Positions 34,771 through 43,426 of a stretch of 64,000 bases of DNA are shown here, in pieces. This stretch comes from Desulfofustis limnaeus (GTDB taxonomy: Bacteria; Desulfobacterota; Desulfobulbia; Desulfobulbales; Desulfocapsaceae), in assembly GCF_023169885.1 (NCBI RefSeq), contig NZ_AP025516.1, positions 3,637,501 to 3,701,500 of the forward strand, read 5' to 3'. The position numbers were made by a program, and so were the translations under genes. The notes under the pieces are model-generated. The model saw only the letters and a program-made list of their open reading frames with translations, was not told the origin of the DNA and ran no database searches. The first letter of the stretch is position 1. Each line of letters starts with the position of its first letter.

Positions 34771-37722
34771 TCAAAAATAGATCTCCCGCTCGCCGACCTG
34801 GCTTAACCGTTTGCGCAACTGGTTGATCTGGCTGAACAGCTTCTCCAGCATATCCTTTTCCATCGGAGACAACTCGTCGAGAGGAACGTGATTATCCGGT
34901 TCCTGACCGCTGTCTATGCGCCGCAATTGATGACGAAGTCGCACCTGCATCAGGTAATTGAAGGCCTCCCGGAGTTCCCCGTGCAACTCCTTGCCAAGCA
35001 CCCCCTTGTCGAGCAGCTGGTCGAGTCGCGGCAGGGTGCCGGCTGCTGCCAGGCCGTGAAAAATTGCCAGAATCCTGGCATACACCACCACCTGAGCCAT
35101 GACATGCTTGATATTGAAGGTATTGGCATGCTCGCCACTCGATTCGACGCTTATCTTGCCGAAAAAATCGATCGGCACCTTGAAGAGCAGCGTATTTTGG
35201 GCCATCTGGTAAAGAAATGCCTTTTTGTTTTTAGCCCTGGCAGACACCTGGCCACGCAACTCCTCCGTCAGGTGCTGCGAACCATAGATGCAGCGGAAGT
35301 CAAAAAAGATGCTGATCTCCATCAACTCCTCCGGGCCGGATTCGCCGATCCATCGGGAGAAATATCCCTTCCAGACCTCCAGCGGCTGACACCAGACGGG
35401 ATTCATGGCCATCACCTTGCCGCTGCAGAAACGGTACCCGACGTCGTCCAGCCAAGTGCATACGGTGGTTCCCAGACGATGGAAATAGGCACGGGACCGC
35501 TCCACCTCCTGAGGGTCCGCACTATCGGCAAAGATAATCGCATTATCCTGATCGGTGACCAGGGTCTGTTCGCCGCGCCCTTCACTACCGACACTGATAA
35601 AGGCGAAGGCACAGGGAGGCTCGCCGTTCGTACCGATGGCCAGTTCGATCAGTCGGGTCAACACGGTGTCCGAGATGGCAGTTACCACCCGCGTGATATT
35701 GTCCGCATGTGCCCCGCAATCGATCAGGGCCTTGATGATACGCGGCAACCTCTTCAGGCTGGCAGCGATGACGGCAACCGAGTCGGCCTGCCGGACCTGC
35801 TCGATGACAAACGAAGAAGAATACCGGTGCACATCGAGCAGTTCTTCGTTACTGATAACCCCGGTGACCCCACCGTTCGCATCCTGCACCACCAGGTGCT
35901 TGACACCGTGTTTCTGCAGGAGCAGAACCGCCTCGAAAATCAGCGCTGAATCTTGGATGGCGATGAGCGGCGCACTCATAATCCGGAACACCGGCGCCTC
36001 CAGGGGCACGTCACCGGCCAATACCCGTTGGCGTAAAACCAGATCGGTAACGATGCCAAGCATTACCCCCGAGTCATCGGCTACCAGGATCGCGCTTGAA
36101 CCGGCTTCATCCATCAGCGTGGCCGCCCGCTTAATGGGCGTGTTCACCAGACAAGAGACAAAACCGGTGACGGTCGAGCGCACCGGCTGATTGAGAAAGA
36201 GCAGTGAGGTCTGCAACTCGACGATCAGGTTCTCCCGCTCCGTTTCGGTCTGCTGACGGCGACTGATATCCTCCATCAAGCCGTCACAATAGCGCGGTGT
36301 GCCATCAGCGTCCCGCACCAGGACCAAAGACACCGAGACGGTGCGAGTGTCCCCGTTGCCACCGGTAATGATCAAGGTCTGCTCCTTCACCACACCCTGA
36401 CCTTGCAACGTCTCCACCAGCTCACGGCGGCTTTCGGCGGTATCGAGGAGGCCCAGCAGATCGGTTTCCAGGGCTTGTTTGCCGGTACCATCGCCCAGCA
36501 ACTGGCGCGCCGCCTCGTTGGCTTCGATGAAGCGGAACCCGCCTTTGGCCGTGGTGCGGAACATACCGATACCCAAACGATCCGCCAGCAGGCGAAAGCG
36601 GCCGCGGCTCTCCTCCAGCTCTTCCTCCATCCGCCGGACACCGCTGCTATCCCGGGCGGTCAAGACGACCACCTTCTGACTGCCGAGATCCCGACGGGTT
36701 ATAGACACCGTCACGTCCACTCGCCGGCCATCCTTGCGGCGCAGCGACAATTCCTGCTGGACCGTATAACGGTAACCATGCACGGCGTTTTCCCAGATAT
36801 CTTTTGGTCGCTCTCCACCCGGTTCGCCCTCTTCGGCTGCCAGATGACCAACGTTCATGGTCTCCAGTTCCGCCGCCGTATAGCCAAGCAAGTCCTCCAT
36901 CCCTTTGTTGACATAAATGCATGCCCCATTGTGCAGCATCATCACCGGATCGACAGCAGTTTCAGCCAACGCCTTGTATTTGCCACGGGAATGGCGCAAG
37001 GCCTCCTCGGCGCTGCGCCGCTTCCGCTCGATGGCCAGACTGCGGAGAACGGTGACAACGAGTAGGACGGCGATGACCGCCACGCCGATATGGATCATCC
37101 GGGTCAACCGGCGGGTGATGTGCTCCGTTTTCGCCGCCACGTCATCAAGGAACACCCCGGTACCGACGACCCATCCCCACGGCTCGAATTTCTTTACGAA
37201 GGAGAGTTTCGGTACGTCTTGCAACTCGGCGTATTTCTTGTTCCAGATATAATCGATAAAACCACTGTCAGCTTCGATCAAGGCCTCCTTGATCTCCATG
37301 AACAACCGTTTTCCGCCGGCATCCTCGAACAGACTCAGGTCCGAACCGATCAACTCCTTGGAATAAGGATGCATCACCAGTCGCGGCTGCAGGTCGCTGA
37401 TCCAGAAATAATCCAGACCATCTCGGCCGTAACGCAGGTGTTCGATTTCCTCCAAGGCACGTTGCTGCGCTTCGTCTCGACTCAGTTTTCCGGATCGCTC
37501 CTGTTCTTCGTACAGGACCAATACGCTCCAGGCCACATTGACCAACTCCCGGATCATTTCCCGTTTACTTTCGAGGAGACTCTGGCGAAAGGCAGGCACG
37601 ATCACGGCATAGATCGAACCAATGGAGATAAAAAGTACCAGGAGCGTCGGCAAAATGATGCTGACGACGAATTTCCACCAGGCCACCGGGTGTCGTTCCC
37701 GGCTCGTGCCCGTCTTCAGCAT
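34771..37722 (-). CDS. Cache-PAS-PAS-CBS-DUF294 putative nucleotidyltransferase sensor
   Basis: A 983-residue membrane sensor. Domains in order are: TM1 (about 18-38), periplasmic sCache-type domain (about 45-195, DGLDYFWISDLQPRLVMHP), TM2 (about 211-230), PAS (about 250-365), PAS (about 375-490), two CBS domains (about 517-630), a GlnD-like nucleotidyltransferase DUF294 (about 665-800, GSEGRGEQTLVTDQDNAI) and a helical DUF294_C domain. Most DUF294 proteins have cyclic-nucleotide-binding plus CBS domains; a Cache and double PAS input is less usual. It may transfer a nucleotide to an unknown protein in response to an extracellular ligand. A hairpin lies between this gene and the upstream HD-GYP gene. 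Confidence 0.9.
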   Translation of the reverse strand: MLKTGTSRERHPVAWWKFVVSIILPTLLVLFISIGSIYAVIVPAFRQSLLESKREMIRELVNVAWSVLVLYEEQERSGKLSRDEAQQRALEEIEHLRYGRDGLDYFWISDLQPRLVMHPYSKELIGSDLSLFEDAGGKRLFMEIKEALIEADSGFIDYIWNKKYAELQDVPKLSFVKKFEPWGWVVGTGVFLDDVAAKTEHITRRLTRMIHIGVAVIAVLLVVTVLRSLAIERKRRSAEEALRHSRGKYKALAETAVDPVMMLHNGACIYVNKGMEDLLGYTAAELETMNVGHLAAEEGEPGGERPKDIWENAVHGYRYTVQQELSLRRKDGRRVDVTVSITRRDLGSQKVVVLTARDSSGVRRMEEELEESRGRFRLLADRLGIGMFRTTAKGGFRFIEANEAARQLLGDGTGKQALETDLLGLLDTAESRRELVETLQGQGVVKEQTLIITGGNGDTRTVSVSLVLVRDADGTPRYCDGLMEDISRRQQTETERENLIVELQTSLLFLNQPVRSTVTGFVSCLVNTPIKRAATLMDEAGSSAILVADDSGVMLGIVTDLVLRQRVLAGDVPLEAPVFRIMSAPLIAIQDSALIFEAVLLLQKHGVKHLVVQDANGGVTGVISNEELLDVHRYSSSFVIEQVRQADSVAVIAASLKRLPRIIKALIDCGAHADNITRVVTAISDTVLTRLIELAIGTNGEPPCAFAFISVGSEGRGEQTLVTDQDNAIIFADSADPQEVERSRAYFHRLGTTVCTWLDDVGYRFCSGKVMAMNPVWCQPLEVWKGYFSRWIGESGPEELMEISIFFDFRCIYGSQHLTEELRGQVSARAKNKKAFLYQMAQNTLLFKVPIDFFGKISVESSGEHANTFNIKHVMAQVVVYARILAIFHGLAAAGTLPRLDQLLDKGVLGKELHGELREAFNYLMQVRLRHQLRRIDSGQEPDNHVPLDELSPMEKDMLEKLFSQINQLRKRLSQVGEREIYF

Positions 37723-37750
37723 GGTCGCCTCCCGGATGAGTGGTCACGAC

Positions 37751-37783
37751 GCGGTGTGATCGCTTGACAGGCGATCACACCGC
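37751..37783 (-). terminator. Hairpin between the HD-GYP and DUF294 genes
   Basis: A perfect 13-bp inverted repeat (GCGGTGTGATCGC at 37751-37763 with 37771-37783) and a 7-nt loop. It is 42 nt after the HD-GYP stop and 28 nt before the DUF294 start; no T-tract follows on the minus strand, so partial termination or RNA stability are options. Confidence 0.5.
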
Positions 37784-37825
37784 AGCAACGAGAAGAGGAC
37801 AACACCTCGAACGCCGCACCCGTTT

Positions 37826-38998
37826 TCAGATAAAGAGGAGCGGCGATACCCCCGACCTCCCGGCCAGTCTTTCCCGGTAGCACTTCAGCCCTGACAGCAC
37901 CAGATTCCCGGCCCCCTCGACCAGTTCCCCGGGGTTTCTCACCAGCACGGCAAACAAGGCATCGACGACTGCTGGATCGAACTGGTGCCCGGCACCCTGT
38001 TGCAGGGCGATGACCGCATCCTCCAGCTTCATCCGGGCAAAGTGTTTCCTGCCGGCAAGCATCGTCTCAAAGGCATCGCACACCGTCAGGACCCGGGCCC
38101 CGAGTGGTATTTCCGTCGCCTTGAGTCGATCCGGGTAACCACCGCCGTCATAGCGTTCGTGATGATGGCGTATCAACGGAACAACGTCATCGAGAAACCG
38201 CAGGGGGCCGACGATCCTCGCCCCAATCTCCGGATGCTGCCGGACCACATCCATCTCCTGACGGGAGAGGATGCCGAGCCGCTCGAGAATGTCATCGGTC
38301 ATCCCGATTTTCCCGATATCATGAAGCAGACCACCACGATAAATGCTCTCCACGTCCCCTTCGGACAAGCCCATCTCCACGGCCACGACCCGGGCAAAGC
38401 GCGCCACCCGGACCGAATGCCCATGGGTCGACTCGTCCTTGGCTTCCAGGGCCAGAGCCAATGTCTCCACCACCTGGCGCAGATTCTGCAGCATCTTTTC
38501 ATCATAGCTGAACGCCTTGTGCAGGGCGATGGCTCCCTGCTCACCCAAAGCGGTAAGAATCTCCCGCTCCCGTTCACTCAACTCTCGATAATTATAGAAA
38601 TAGACAGCGAGAATACCACTCTGGTTACCGATGATCTCGAAATGGCTGCCGGCGATCGAACCGACACTCTTCTTGCCGATGGTGTCCACATCTGGAATAC
38701 GCCGATCGGTACGAGCGTCGGCGATGAAGGTGAACGGTCCCTGCTCCGGATCGAATAAGCGTACCAGCTCACGATAGTTGACACTCGCCAAGTTACGGTA
38801 CGGAAAACCGTCCGAGACCATGGTCGCGATCTTCTCGCGGTCATGATCGACGATCCAGAAGATACAGCCTTTGGCCCCGAGGATGTCCCTGATGTGCTTG
38901 ACGATATGCTCAAGGATCTCGGTGGTGTTTTCCCCGGAATGAATGGCCTTGCTCACATGAGCAAACACCCTGAAAAACTCGGAATAATCCCCACTCAT
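37826..38998 (-). CDS. GAF domain HD-GYP phosphodiesterase
   Basis: A 390-residue cytoplasmic regulator. A GAF domain (about 15-165, TTEILEHIVKHIRDILGAKG) precedes an HD-GYP domain (about 190-390). The metal/active-site motifs HGHSVRVARFA, LLHDIGKIG, RQHPEIGARI and HHERYDGGGYPDRLK are intact, so it should hydrolyse cyclic di-GMP. The ATG at 38998 follows AAGGGG, 5 nt away; the longer frame to 39043 is less likely. It is upstream of the Cache-DUF294 gene on the same strand. Confidence 0.92.
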   Translation of the reverse strand: MSGDYSEFFRVFAHVSKAIHSGENTTEILEHIVKHIRDILGAKGCIFWIVDHDREKIATMVSDGFPYRNLASVNYRELVRLFDPEQGPFTFIADARTDRRIPDVDTIGKKSVGSIAGSHFEIIGNQSGILAVYFYNYRELSEREREILTALGEQGAIALHKAFSYDEKMLQNLRQVVETLALALEAKDESTHGHSVRVARFARVVAVEMGLSEGDVESIYRGGLLHDIGKIGMTDDILERLGILSRQEMDVVRQHPEIGARIVGPLRFLDDVVPLIRHHHERYDGGGYPDRLKATEIPLGARVLTVCDAFETMLAGRKHFARMKLEDAVIALQQGAGHQFDPAVVDALFAVLVRNPGELVEGAGNLVLSGLKCYRERLAGRSGVSPLLFI

Positions 38999-39060
38999 GA
39001 AAACCCCTTCGGCAGTTGGCAATTGGTCGGGACTCGATTTCATGGGCCGACCGACAGGCG

Positions 39061-40212
39061 CTATACCACTCCTTGCTCCTGCAGTTCCTTGACCTGCCCC
39101 GCCGCATAGCCCAGCTCAGTCAATATTTCCTTTGAACTGGCGCCGAACCCGACCGGGCCCTGACGGATCGACCCCGGAGTGTCGCTCATTTTTATCGGGA
39201 TCCCGAGCAGAGGGCGGCCTCCACCCTCTGCTCCGGGGGCCGATACAACCATCTCGCGCTCAACAAACAAGTTATTCACCAGAACTTCATCCAAACGAGC
39301 CACGACCGTACAACACACGTCTTCGTCGGCCAGTACTCCCTCCCACTGCTGGGCAGTGCGCTGACGAAAAACCGCCGTCACGGCGCTGATCACCTCGTGG
39401 CGGCAGGATTCTTCATACTGGAGGTCGATCAGGTGCGGTAGTTCAAGCAGTATACACAGCCGTTCCCAGAACCGTTTCTCCAGAGCGCCCACCGCCACAT
39501 AGCGTTGATCCGCTGTCTCGTAAACATTGTAGCAGGCATACCGGTGCGAGAGCAAATCGGCCGACCGCCGTGGCGTCCCACCGTGCCGCAGACTCAGTTC
39601 AAGAGGCAGGTTGAGTAGGCCGAGCAGGCCGTCGACCATGGAGATATCGATATACTGCCCCCTGCCGGTGCGTTGCCTGGCGATAATCGCCAAAAGAATA
39701 CCAATGGCCGCCTGCATGGCGCCGCCAGCGATATCACCTATCTGGACCCCGGGGATGGACGGTGGCCCCTCGACCGGACCGATGAGATCAAGGATGCCGG
39801 CAACGCTCAGATAATTAACGTCATGCCCGGCCCGTGCCCGGAACGGGCCGGTCTGACCATAGCCGGTAATCGAACAATAGATGAGGGTCGGATAATCCCG
39901 GGCCAGGGTGGCAAAATCAACTCCCAGTCGCTTCGCCACTCCGGGTCGAAATCCCTCGATGAGGACATCGGCCTGCCCGACCAGCCGCAAAAAAATCTCC
40001 CGCCCCTCCGGCTTCTTCAGATTGAGGCAGAGGTGCTTCTTGTTGCGGTACAGGGACGGGAAAAACAGGTTGTCTGCGGCAAAACGCCGCTCTTCCACCG
40101 CCACCACTTCGGCCCCGTGATCGGCCAGAACCATAGAACAATAAGGGCCGGGAAGCATACGCGACAGATCCACCACCCGTATCCCGGCGAGACTTCCCGG
40201 CAACGCAGCCAT
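39061..40212 (-). CDS. CaiB/BaiF CoA-transferase family protein, alpha-methylacyl-CoA racemase-like
   Basis: A 383-residue class III CoA-transferase-fold protein. RAGHDVNYLSVAGIL contains His130, and QIGDIAGGAMQA contains Asp160. With a 4-residue shift these equal the catalytic His126/Asp156 pair of alpha-methylacyl-CoA racemase, and the HDxNY sequence is that subfamily's mark, so racemase is more likely than transferase. ATG 40212 follows AAGGGGAG. Its start lies 11 nt past the cobO stop at 40223. It would adjust stereochemistry of 2-methylacyl-CoAs, which fits an IcmF-based branched-chain pathway. Confidence 0.9.
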   Translation of the reverse strand: MAALPGSLAGIRVVDLSRMLPGPYCSMVLADHGAEVVAVEERRFAADNLFFPSLYRNKKHLCLNLKKPEGREIFLRLVGQADVLIEGFRPGVAKRLGVDFATLARDYPTLIYCSITGYGQTGPFRARAGHDVNYLSVAGILDLIGPVEGPPSIPGVQIGDIAGGAMQAAIGILLAIIARQRTGRGQYIDISMVDGLLGLLNLPLELSLRHGGTPRRSADLLSHRYACYNVYETADQRYVAVGALEKRFWERLCILLELPHLIDLQYEESCRHEVISAVTAVFRQRTAQQWEGVLADEDVCCTVVARLDEVLVNNLFVEREMVVSAPGAEGGGRPLLGIPIKMSDTPGSIRQGPVGFGASSKEILTELGYAAGQVKELQEQGVV

Positions 40213-40222
40213 AAGACTCCCC

Positions 40223-40744
40223 TTAAAACTCCACTCCCTTCTGTGCCTTGACGCCATCGGCGAAGGCATGCTTGACAACGTTCATCTCGGTCACCGTATC
40301 GGCCACGGCGATCAATTCCGGCGGGGCATTTCGTCCGGTGATGATCACGGTCAGCCGCGGCGGCCGGTCGTGAATGGCTGCGACGATCTCCTCCACGTCG
40401 AGGAACCCGAAGTGGGGCAGATAAGTCAATTCATCGAGTATCACCAGATCATAGGCATCGGAAGTCATCTTTTCCTTGGCCAGAGCGAACCCCTGCCGAG
40501 CCACGGTGCGATCCTCTTCGATCCGTTCCCGGTTGAACACGAAGCCCTTGCCACAGACATGCCACTCGCAGCCAGGGATCGTCTCTGCAAAGACCCGTTC
40601 CCCATAGACACCTTCACCCTTGATGAATTGAATAACGCAGACGCGATGGCCGTGGCCGAGCGCCCTGAAGGCGGTCCCCAAAGCCGCCGTCGTCTTTCCT
40701 TTACCGAGACCGGTGTTGATGATGACTCTCCCTGTTCTGGACAT
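40223..40744 (-). CDS. cobO: Cob(I)yrinic acid a,c-diamide adenosyltransferase
   Basis: A 173-residue CobA/CobO/BtuR-type ATP:corrinoid adenosyltransferase. The P-loop INTGLGKGKTTAALG and the LVILDELTYLPHFGFL segment are conserved, and the C-terminal KHAFADGVKAQKGVEF closes the fold. It makes adenosylcobalamin, the cofactor of IcmF. No cobalamin biosynthesis genes accompany it, so here it may serve salvage or the mutase. ATG 40744. Confidence 0.95.
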   Translation of the reverse strand: MSRTGRVIINTGLGKGKTTAALGTAFRALGHGHRVCVIQFIKGEGVYGERVFAETIPGCEWHVCGKGFVFNRERIEEDRTVARQGFALAKEKMTSDAYDLVILDELTYLPHFGFLDVEEIVAAIHDRPPRLTVIITGRNAPPELIAVADTVTEMNVVKHAFADGVKAQKGVEF

Positions 40745-41400
40745 GCGATGCGGCCCTCCCCGGCTCCGCGCAAGCGCTTTATGATCTTTTCTGGTCAGCG
40801 AAACAAGCGTTCAAAGTCGTACCAGGCGATGACTCGGCAGGTTGTTAAAACTGCGTCACATAAAAATCGTTGACATTCTTCATGCGGTGAATTTATATAC
40901 CCCTATCGCAGAGTGAGCGCTCGTTCAGTTTAGCCTAAACTGTACTCATTATCCTGTCAAAGCGCTCATGGTTTTTCCAACTTCGGGAGGGCCTTCGGCA
41001 CAGACGAGCAGATAACCCCACACGGCTCATCGCTTCCACCGGCACGCCTTCCGCACCACCTCTCCACGAGCAACGGATAAACGTGGCCGTTGGTGATCGA
41101 GCGCTCAGTCTTAGAGCCTGCCCCTCCTCCTCGACCGATGGTCAAGCCGTTCGGGTCCCGTTCCCGGACGGTCACTGAGCAAAGCAGTTTTGCCGGGCTG
41201 AACCAAGGTTCAGAGCATGTCCAGGATCATCGTTGACATGCGCTCCCGTTACGACCATGTCCTTCATCATCAGCATCCGGCACGGTTGTTAACGTGTCCT
41301 GAAGAAAGCACCCCACTACCCGCATCCGATCGAGTCGGGCCGGCTACGGAAAACGGTGGCGAGGGAAAACCAAAAGGCTGTTTCACACAAGGAGGAGAGC
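40745..41400. other. 656-bp intergenic region with promoter and GAGCGCTC palindromes
   Basis: The longest non-coding stretch of the window separates cobO (minus) from the symporter genes (plus). It holds a strong plus-strand promoter (40870-40899), an adjacent operator (40911-40926), a second GAGCGCTC palindrome at 41095-41110 (GATCGAGCGCTCAGTC), a half-site AAGCGCTC at 40960 and another TTGACA at 41233 without a good -10. No open frame of convincing composition is present, so a long leader of about 490 nt or a small RNA is possible. Confidence 0.6.
40870..40926 (+). promoter_or_regulatory. Promoter with GAGCGCTC operator upstream of the symporter genes
   Basis: TTGACA (40870-40875) and TATATA (40894-40899, 18-nt spacing) form the best sigma-70 promoter in the window. 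The palindrome TGAGCGCTCG with outer GA/TC arms (GAGTGAGCGCTCGTTC, 40911-40926) begins 11 nt after the -10, where a repressor would cover the transcription start. Confidence 0.65.
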
Positions 41401-41664
41401 ATGAATAGCGCGTACAAGAAGGAAATTCGGTACACCCTGATCTTCAGCGTTCTATTGCTGATCTGCGGGCACCTCGGGTTGTTGTTCGTCGCCTTTCCCA
41501 GCCTGCAGAACAAAATGGTTTTTGGTTTTCCGTCGCAGTACATCATTCCGGTGCTCATGGGCTGGCTTGGCCTGATGGTGGTCGTCTATTTCCAGGCTAA
41601 ACTCTGCAACGACCTCGACGACGAGATAGAGGCCCTGAACGATTCCACCGGACATATCCGCTAA
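41401..41664 (+). CDS. Small membrane subunit of a sodium/solute symporter (DUF4212/DUF485-like)
   Basis: An 87-residue protein with two hydrophobic helices (YTLIFSVLLLICGHLGLLFVA and YIIPVLMGWLGLMVVVYFQA, given by their approximate ends). Small proteins of this kind are encoded just before SSS-family acetate/carboxylate permeases and are thought to be their partner subunits. A strong AAGGAGGAG precedes ATG 41401; the frame upstream is not used. The stop is 15 nt before the symporter start. Confidence 0.85.
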   Translation: MNSAYKKEIRYTLIFSVLLLICGHLGLLFVAFPSLQNKMVFGFPSQYIIPVLMGWLGLMVVVYFQAKLCNDLDDEIEALNDSTGHIR

Positions 41665-41679
41665 GGAGGCGACACGATC

Positions 41680-43326
41680 ATGGAACAACAGCAATGGGTA
41701 TTGTCGAGTCCGACGCTCGGGATGATCTTCGTCGCCGGGTCGTTTATCCTCTTCTATGTGATCGGCTGGTATTCGCAGAAGCGGGCCAAAGCCTCGACCG
41801 ACTACTGGACGGCGGGCCGCAGTATCGGTGCCGTCACCAACGGGTTGAGCATGGCCTCCAGCTACATGAGCCTGGCTACGTTTCTCGGGGTCACCGCCTT
41901 GATCCTGAACCTGAAAGTTCCTTTCGTCTACATGTGGATCCAGTTCACCCTGTCGATCCCGCTCATCACCCTTTGGTACGGGACACCGTTGCGGCGCATG
42001 GGGGCCTTCACTCCGGCCCACTTCGTCCGTGAACGTTACGGCCTGAACACCTCCTACATCACGGTCATCTTCATGATCCTGATCATGGTCATGTACGCCC
42101 TCGGTCAGATGATCGGTGTGGCCAAGGTGTTCGAGATGCTGTTCGGCTTCAACTACAACATCTCGCTGATCTTCGGCGGCGCCCTGATTGTCGGCTATAT
42201 CGCCATCGGCGGCATGTACGGCACCACTTACAACGCCGCCTTTCAGATGATCCTCATGGGAGTTGCCTTTATAATCCCCCTGGGCGCCATCATGAAGGCC
42301 ATGGGCGGTACCGGCTGGTACTTTCCGCCGTTGCTCTACAGCGACATGGTGCCAGCCATGCTCGAGGCGGTTCCCGACTTCTTCGACATGAAGTACGGGA
42401 TCAAGTGGTACGCCGCCCTCATCCCCTGTTTCACCATCGGCGCCATGGGGCTGCCCCATCTCGGCATGCGAGTCTATACCGCCTCCAACCTGAAAAGCGC
42501 CCGCAACGCCATGCTCTGGTTCACCTTCTTCTGTGGCATCACGTTCAGCGCCACCTACACCATGGGCTTCTCCGGCGTCTTTTTCGAGGCCACGTCCGGC
42601 CAGACGATCGTCCCCACCGATTTTGACAAGATCACCCTGATCCTCAACAGTGTCTATAACCCGGCCTGGGTCCTCGCCTTCGTCATCGCCGGTGCCATCG
42701 CCGCCGGTCTGTCGACCATCAGCGCCAACCTGATGGCCATCGGCGCCATGATCGCCCAGGATATCATCGCCACCATCAAACCGAACCTGCCGGAAAAGAC
42801 CATGAAGGTCATCGGCTATTGCGCCATTGCCGGCGGCGGCGCGGCCAGTATCCTGATCGCCCTCGACCCGCCCACCTTCCTGGTGGTCAGTATCCTCTGG
42901 GCCTTCGGCCTCGCCGGCGTGACCGTGGCCCCAGCGGCGATCCTCGGCGTCTGGTGGAAACCGGCCAACCGCTACGGGGCCTTCGTATCGATCCTCGTCG
43001 CTGGTTTGACGTATATCATCGTATCGCCCTATGTCTTCCCCAATATCGTCATCTCCACCGGTTTGCAGGCCAAGCTCGGGATGTCCGGTTCGTTGCTCTG
43101 CGTCCCCCTCGGTTTTTTCCTGCTCACCACCGTATCGATGATCACCGAACGGATTCCTTCGCTGATGGCCCGAATTCCCGTGCAACAGGACAAGATTCTG
43201 GTTGACAAGATTCACGGCTGGGCCGACTATAGCGAGGAACGTTACAACAGCACCCAAGCCGGTCTGATCATCGCCGGTATCAGCTTGCTGTTGTGTATCT
43301 GGGCAGTGTTGCCGGGCGGTTGGTAA
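41680..43326 (+). CDS. Sodium:solute symporter family protein (carboxylate permease-like)
   Basis: A 548-residue SSS-family transporter with about 13 membrane helices. The ASTDYWTAGRSIGAVTNGLS and MASSYMSLATFLGV segments match the N-terminal sodium-site region of ActP-like permeases. AAGGAGG lies 10 nt before ATG 41680. Together with the small subunit and the fatty-acid-type operator upstream it probably imports acetate, propionate, butyrate or a similar acid; the exact substrate is inference. A strong terminator follows. Confidence 0.92.
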   Translation: MEQQQWVLSSPTLGMIFVAGSFILFYVIGWYSQKRAKASTDYWTAGRSIGAVTNGLSMASSYMSLATFLGVTALILNLKVPFVYMWIQFTLSIPLITLWYGTPLRRMGAFTPAHFVRERYGLNTSYITVIFMILIMVMYALGQMIGVAKVFEMLFGFNYNISLIFGGALIVGYIAIGGMYGTTYNAAFQMILMGVAFIIPLGAIMKAMGGTGWYFPPLLYSDMVPAMLEAVPDFFDMKYGIKWYAALIPCFTIGAMGLPHLGMRVYTASNLKSARNAMLWFTFFCGITFSATYTMGFSGVFFEATSGQTIVPTDFDKITLILNSVYNPAWVLAFVIAGAIAAGLSTISANLMAIGAMIAQDIIATIKPNLPEKTMKVIGYCAIAGGGAASILIALDPPTFLVVSILWAFGLAGVTVAPAAILGVWWKPANRYGAFVSILVAGLTYIIVSPYVFPNIVISTGLQAKLGMSGSLLCVPLGFFLLTTVSMITERIPSLMARIPVQQDKILVDKIHGWADYSEERYNSTQAGLIIAGISLLLCIWAVLPGGW

Positions 43327-43355
43327 ACAACCGGCCGGTTGGCCAGATCTGATCA

Positions 43356-43391
43356 GCCTTACCGGGGCCGTTTTTGCGGCCCTGGTAAGGC
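43356..43391 (+). terminator. Terminator after the sodium:solute symporter
   Basis: A 15-bp stem with one mismatch (GCCTTACCGGGGCCG at 43356-43370 with 43377-43391) and the loop TTTTTG lies 29 nt after the symporter stop. Confidence 0.75.
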
Positions 43392-43426
43392 GTCTCTCGT
43401 GAGCACCCCTTGATGAGTCTTTTTTC

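Noticed and set aside
41452-43257. A 601-codon minus-strand open frame opposite the symporter
   Set aside because: Its Asp/Glu/Gly/His-rich composition is typical of an antisense reading of membrane-protein codons; no motif was found.
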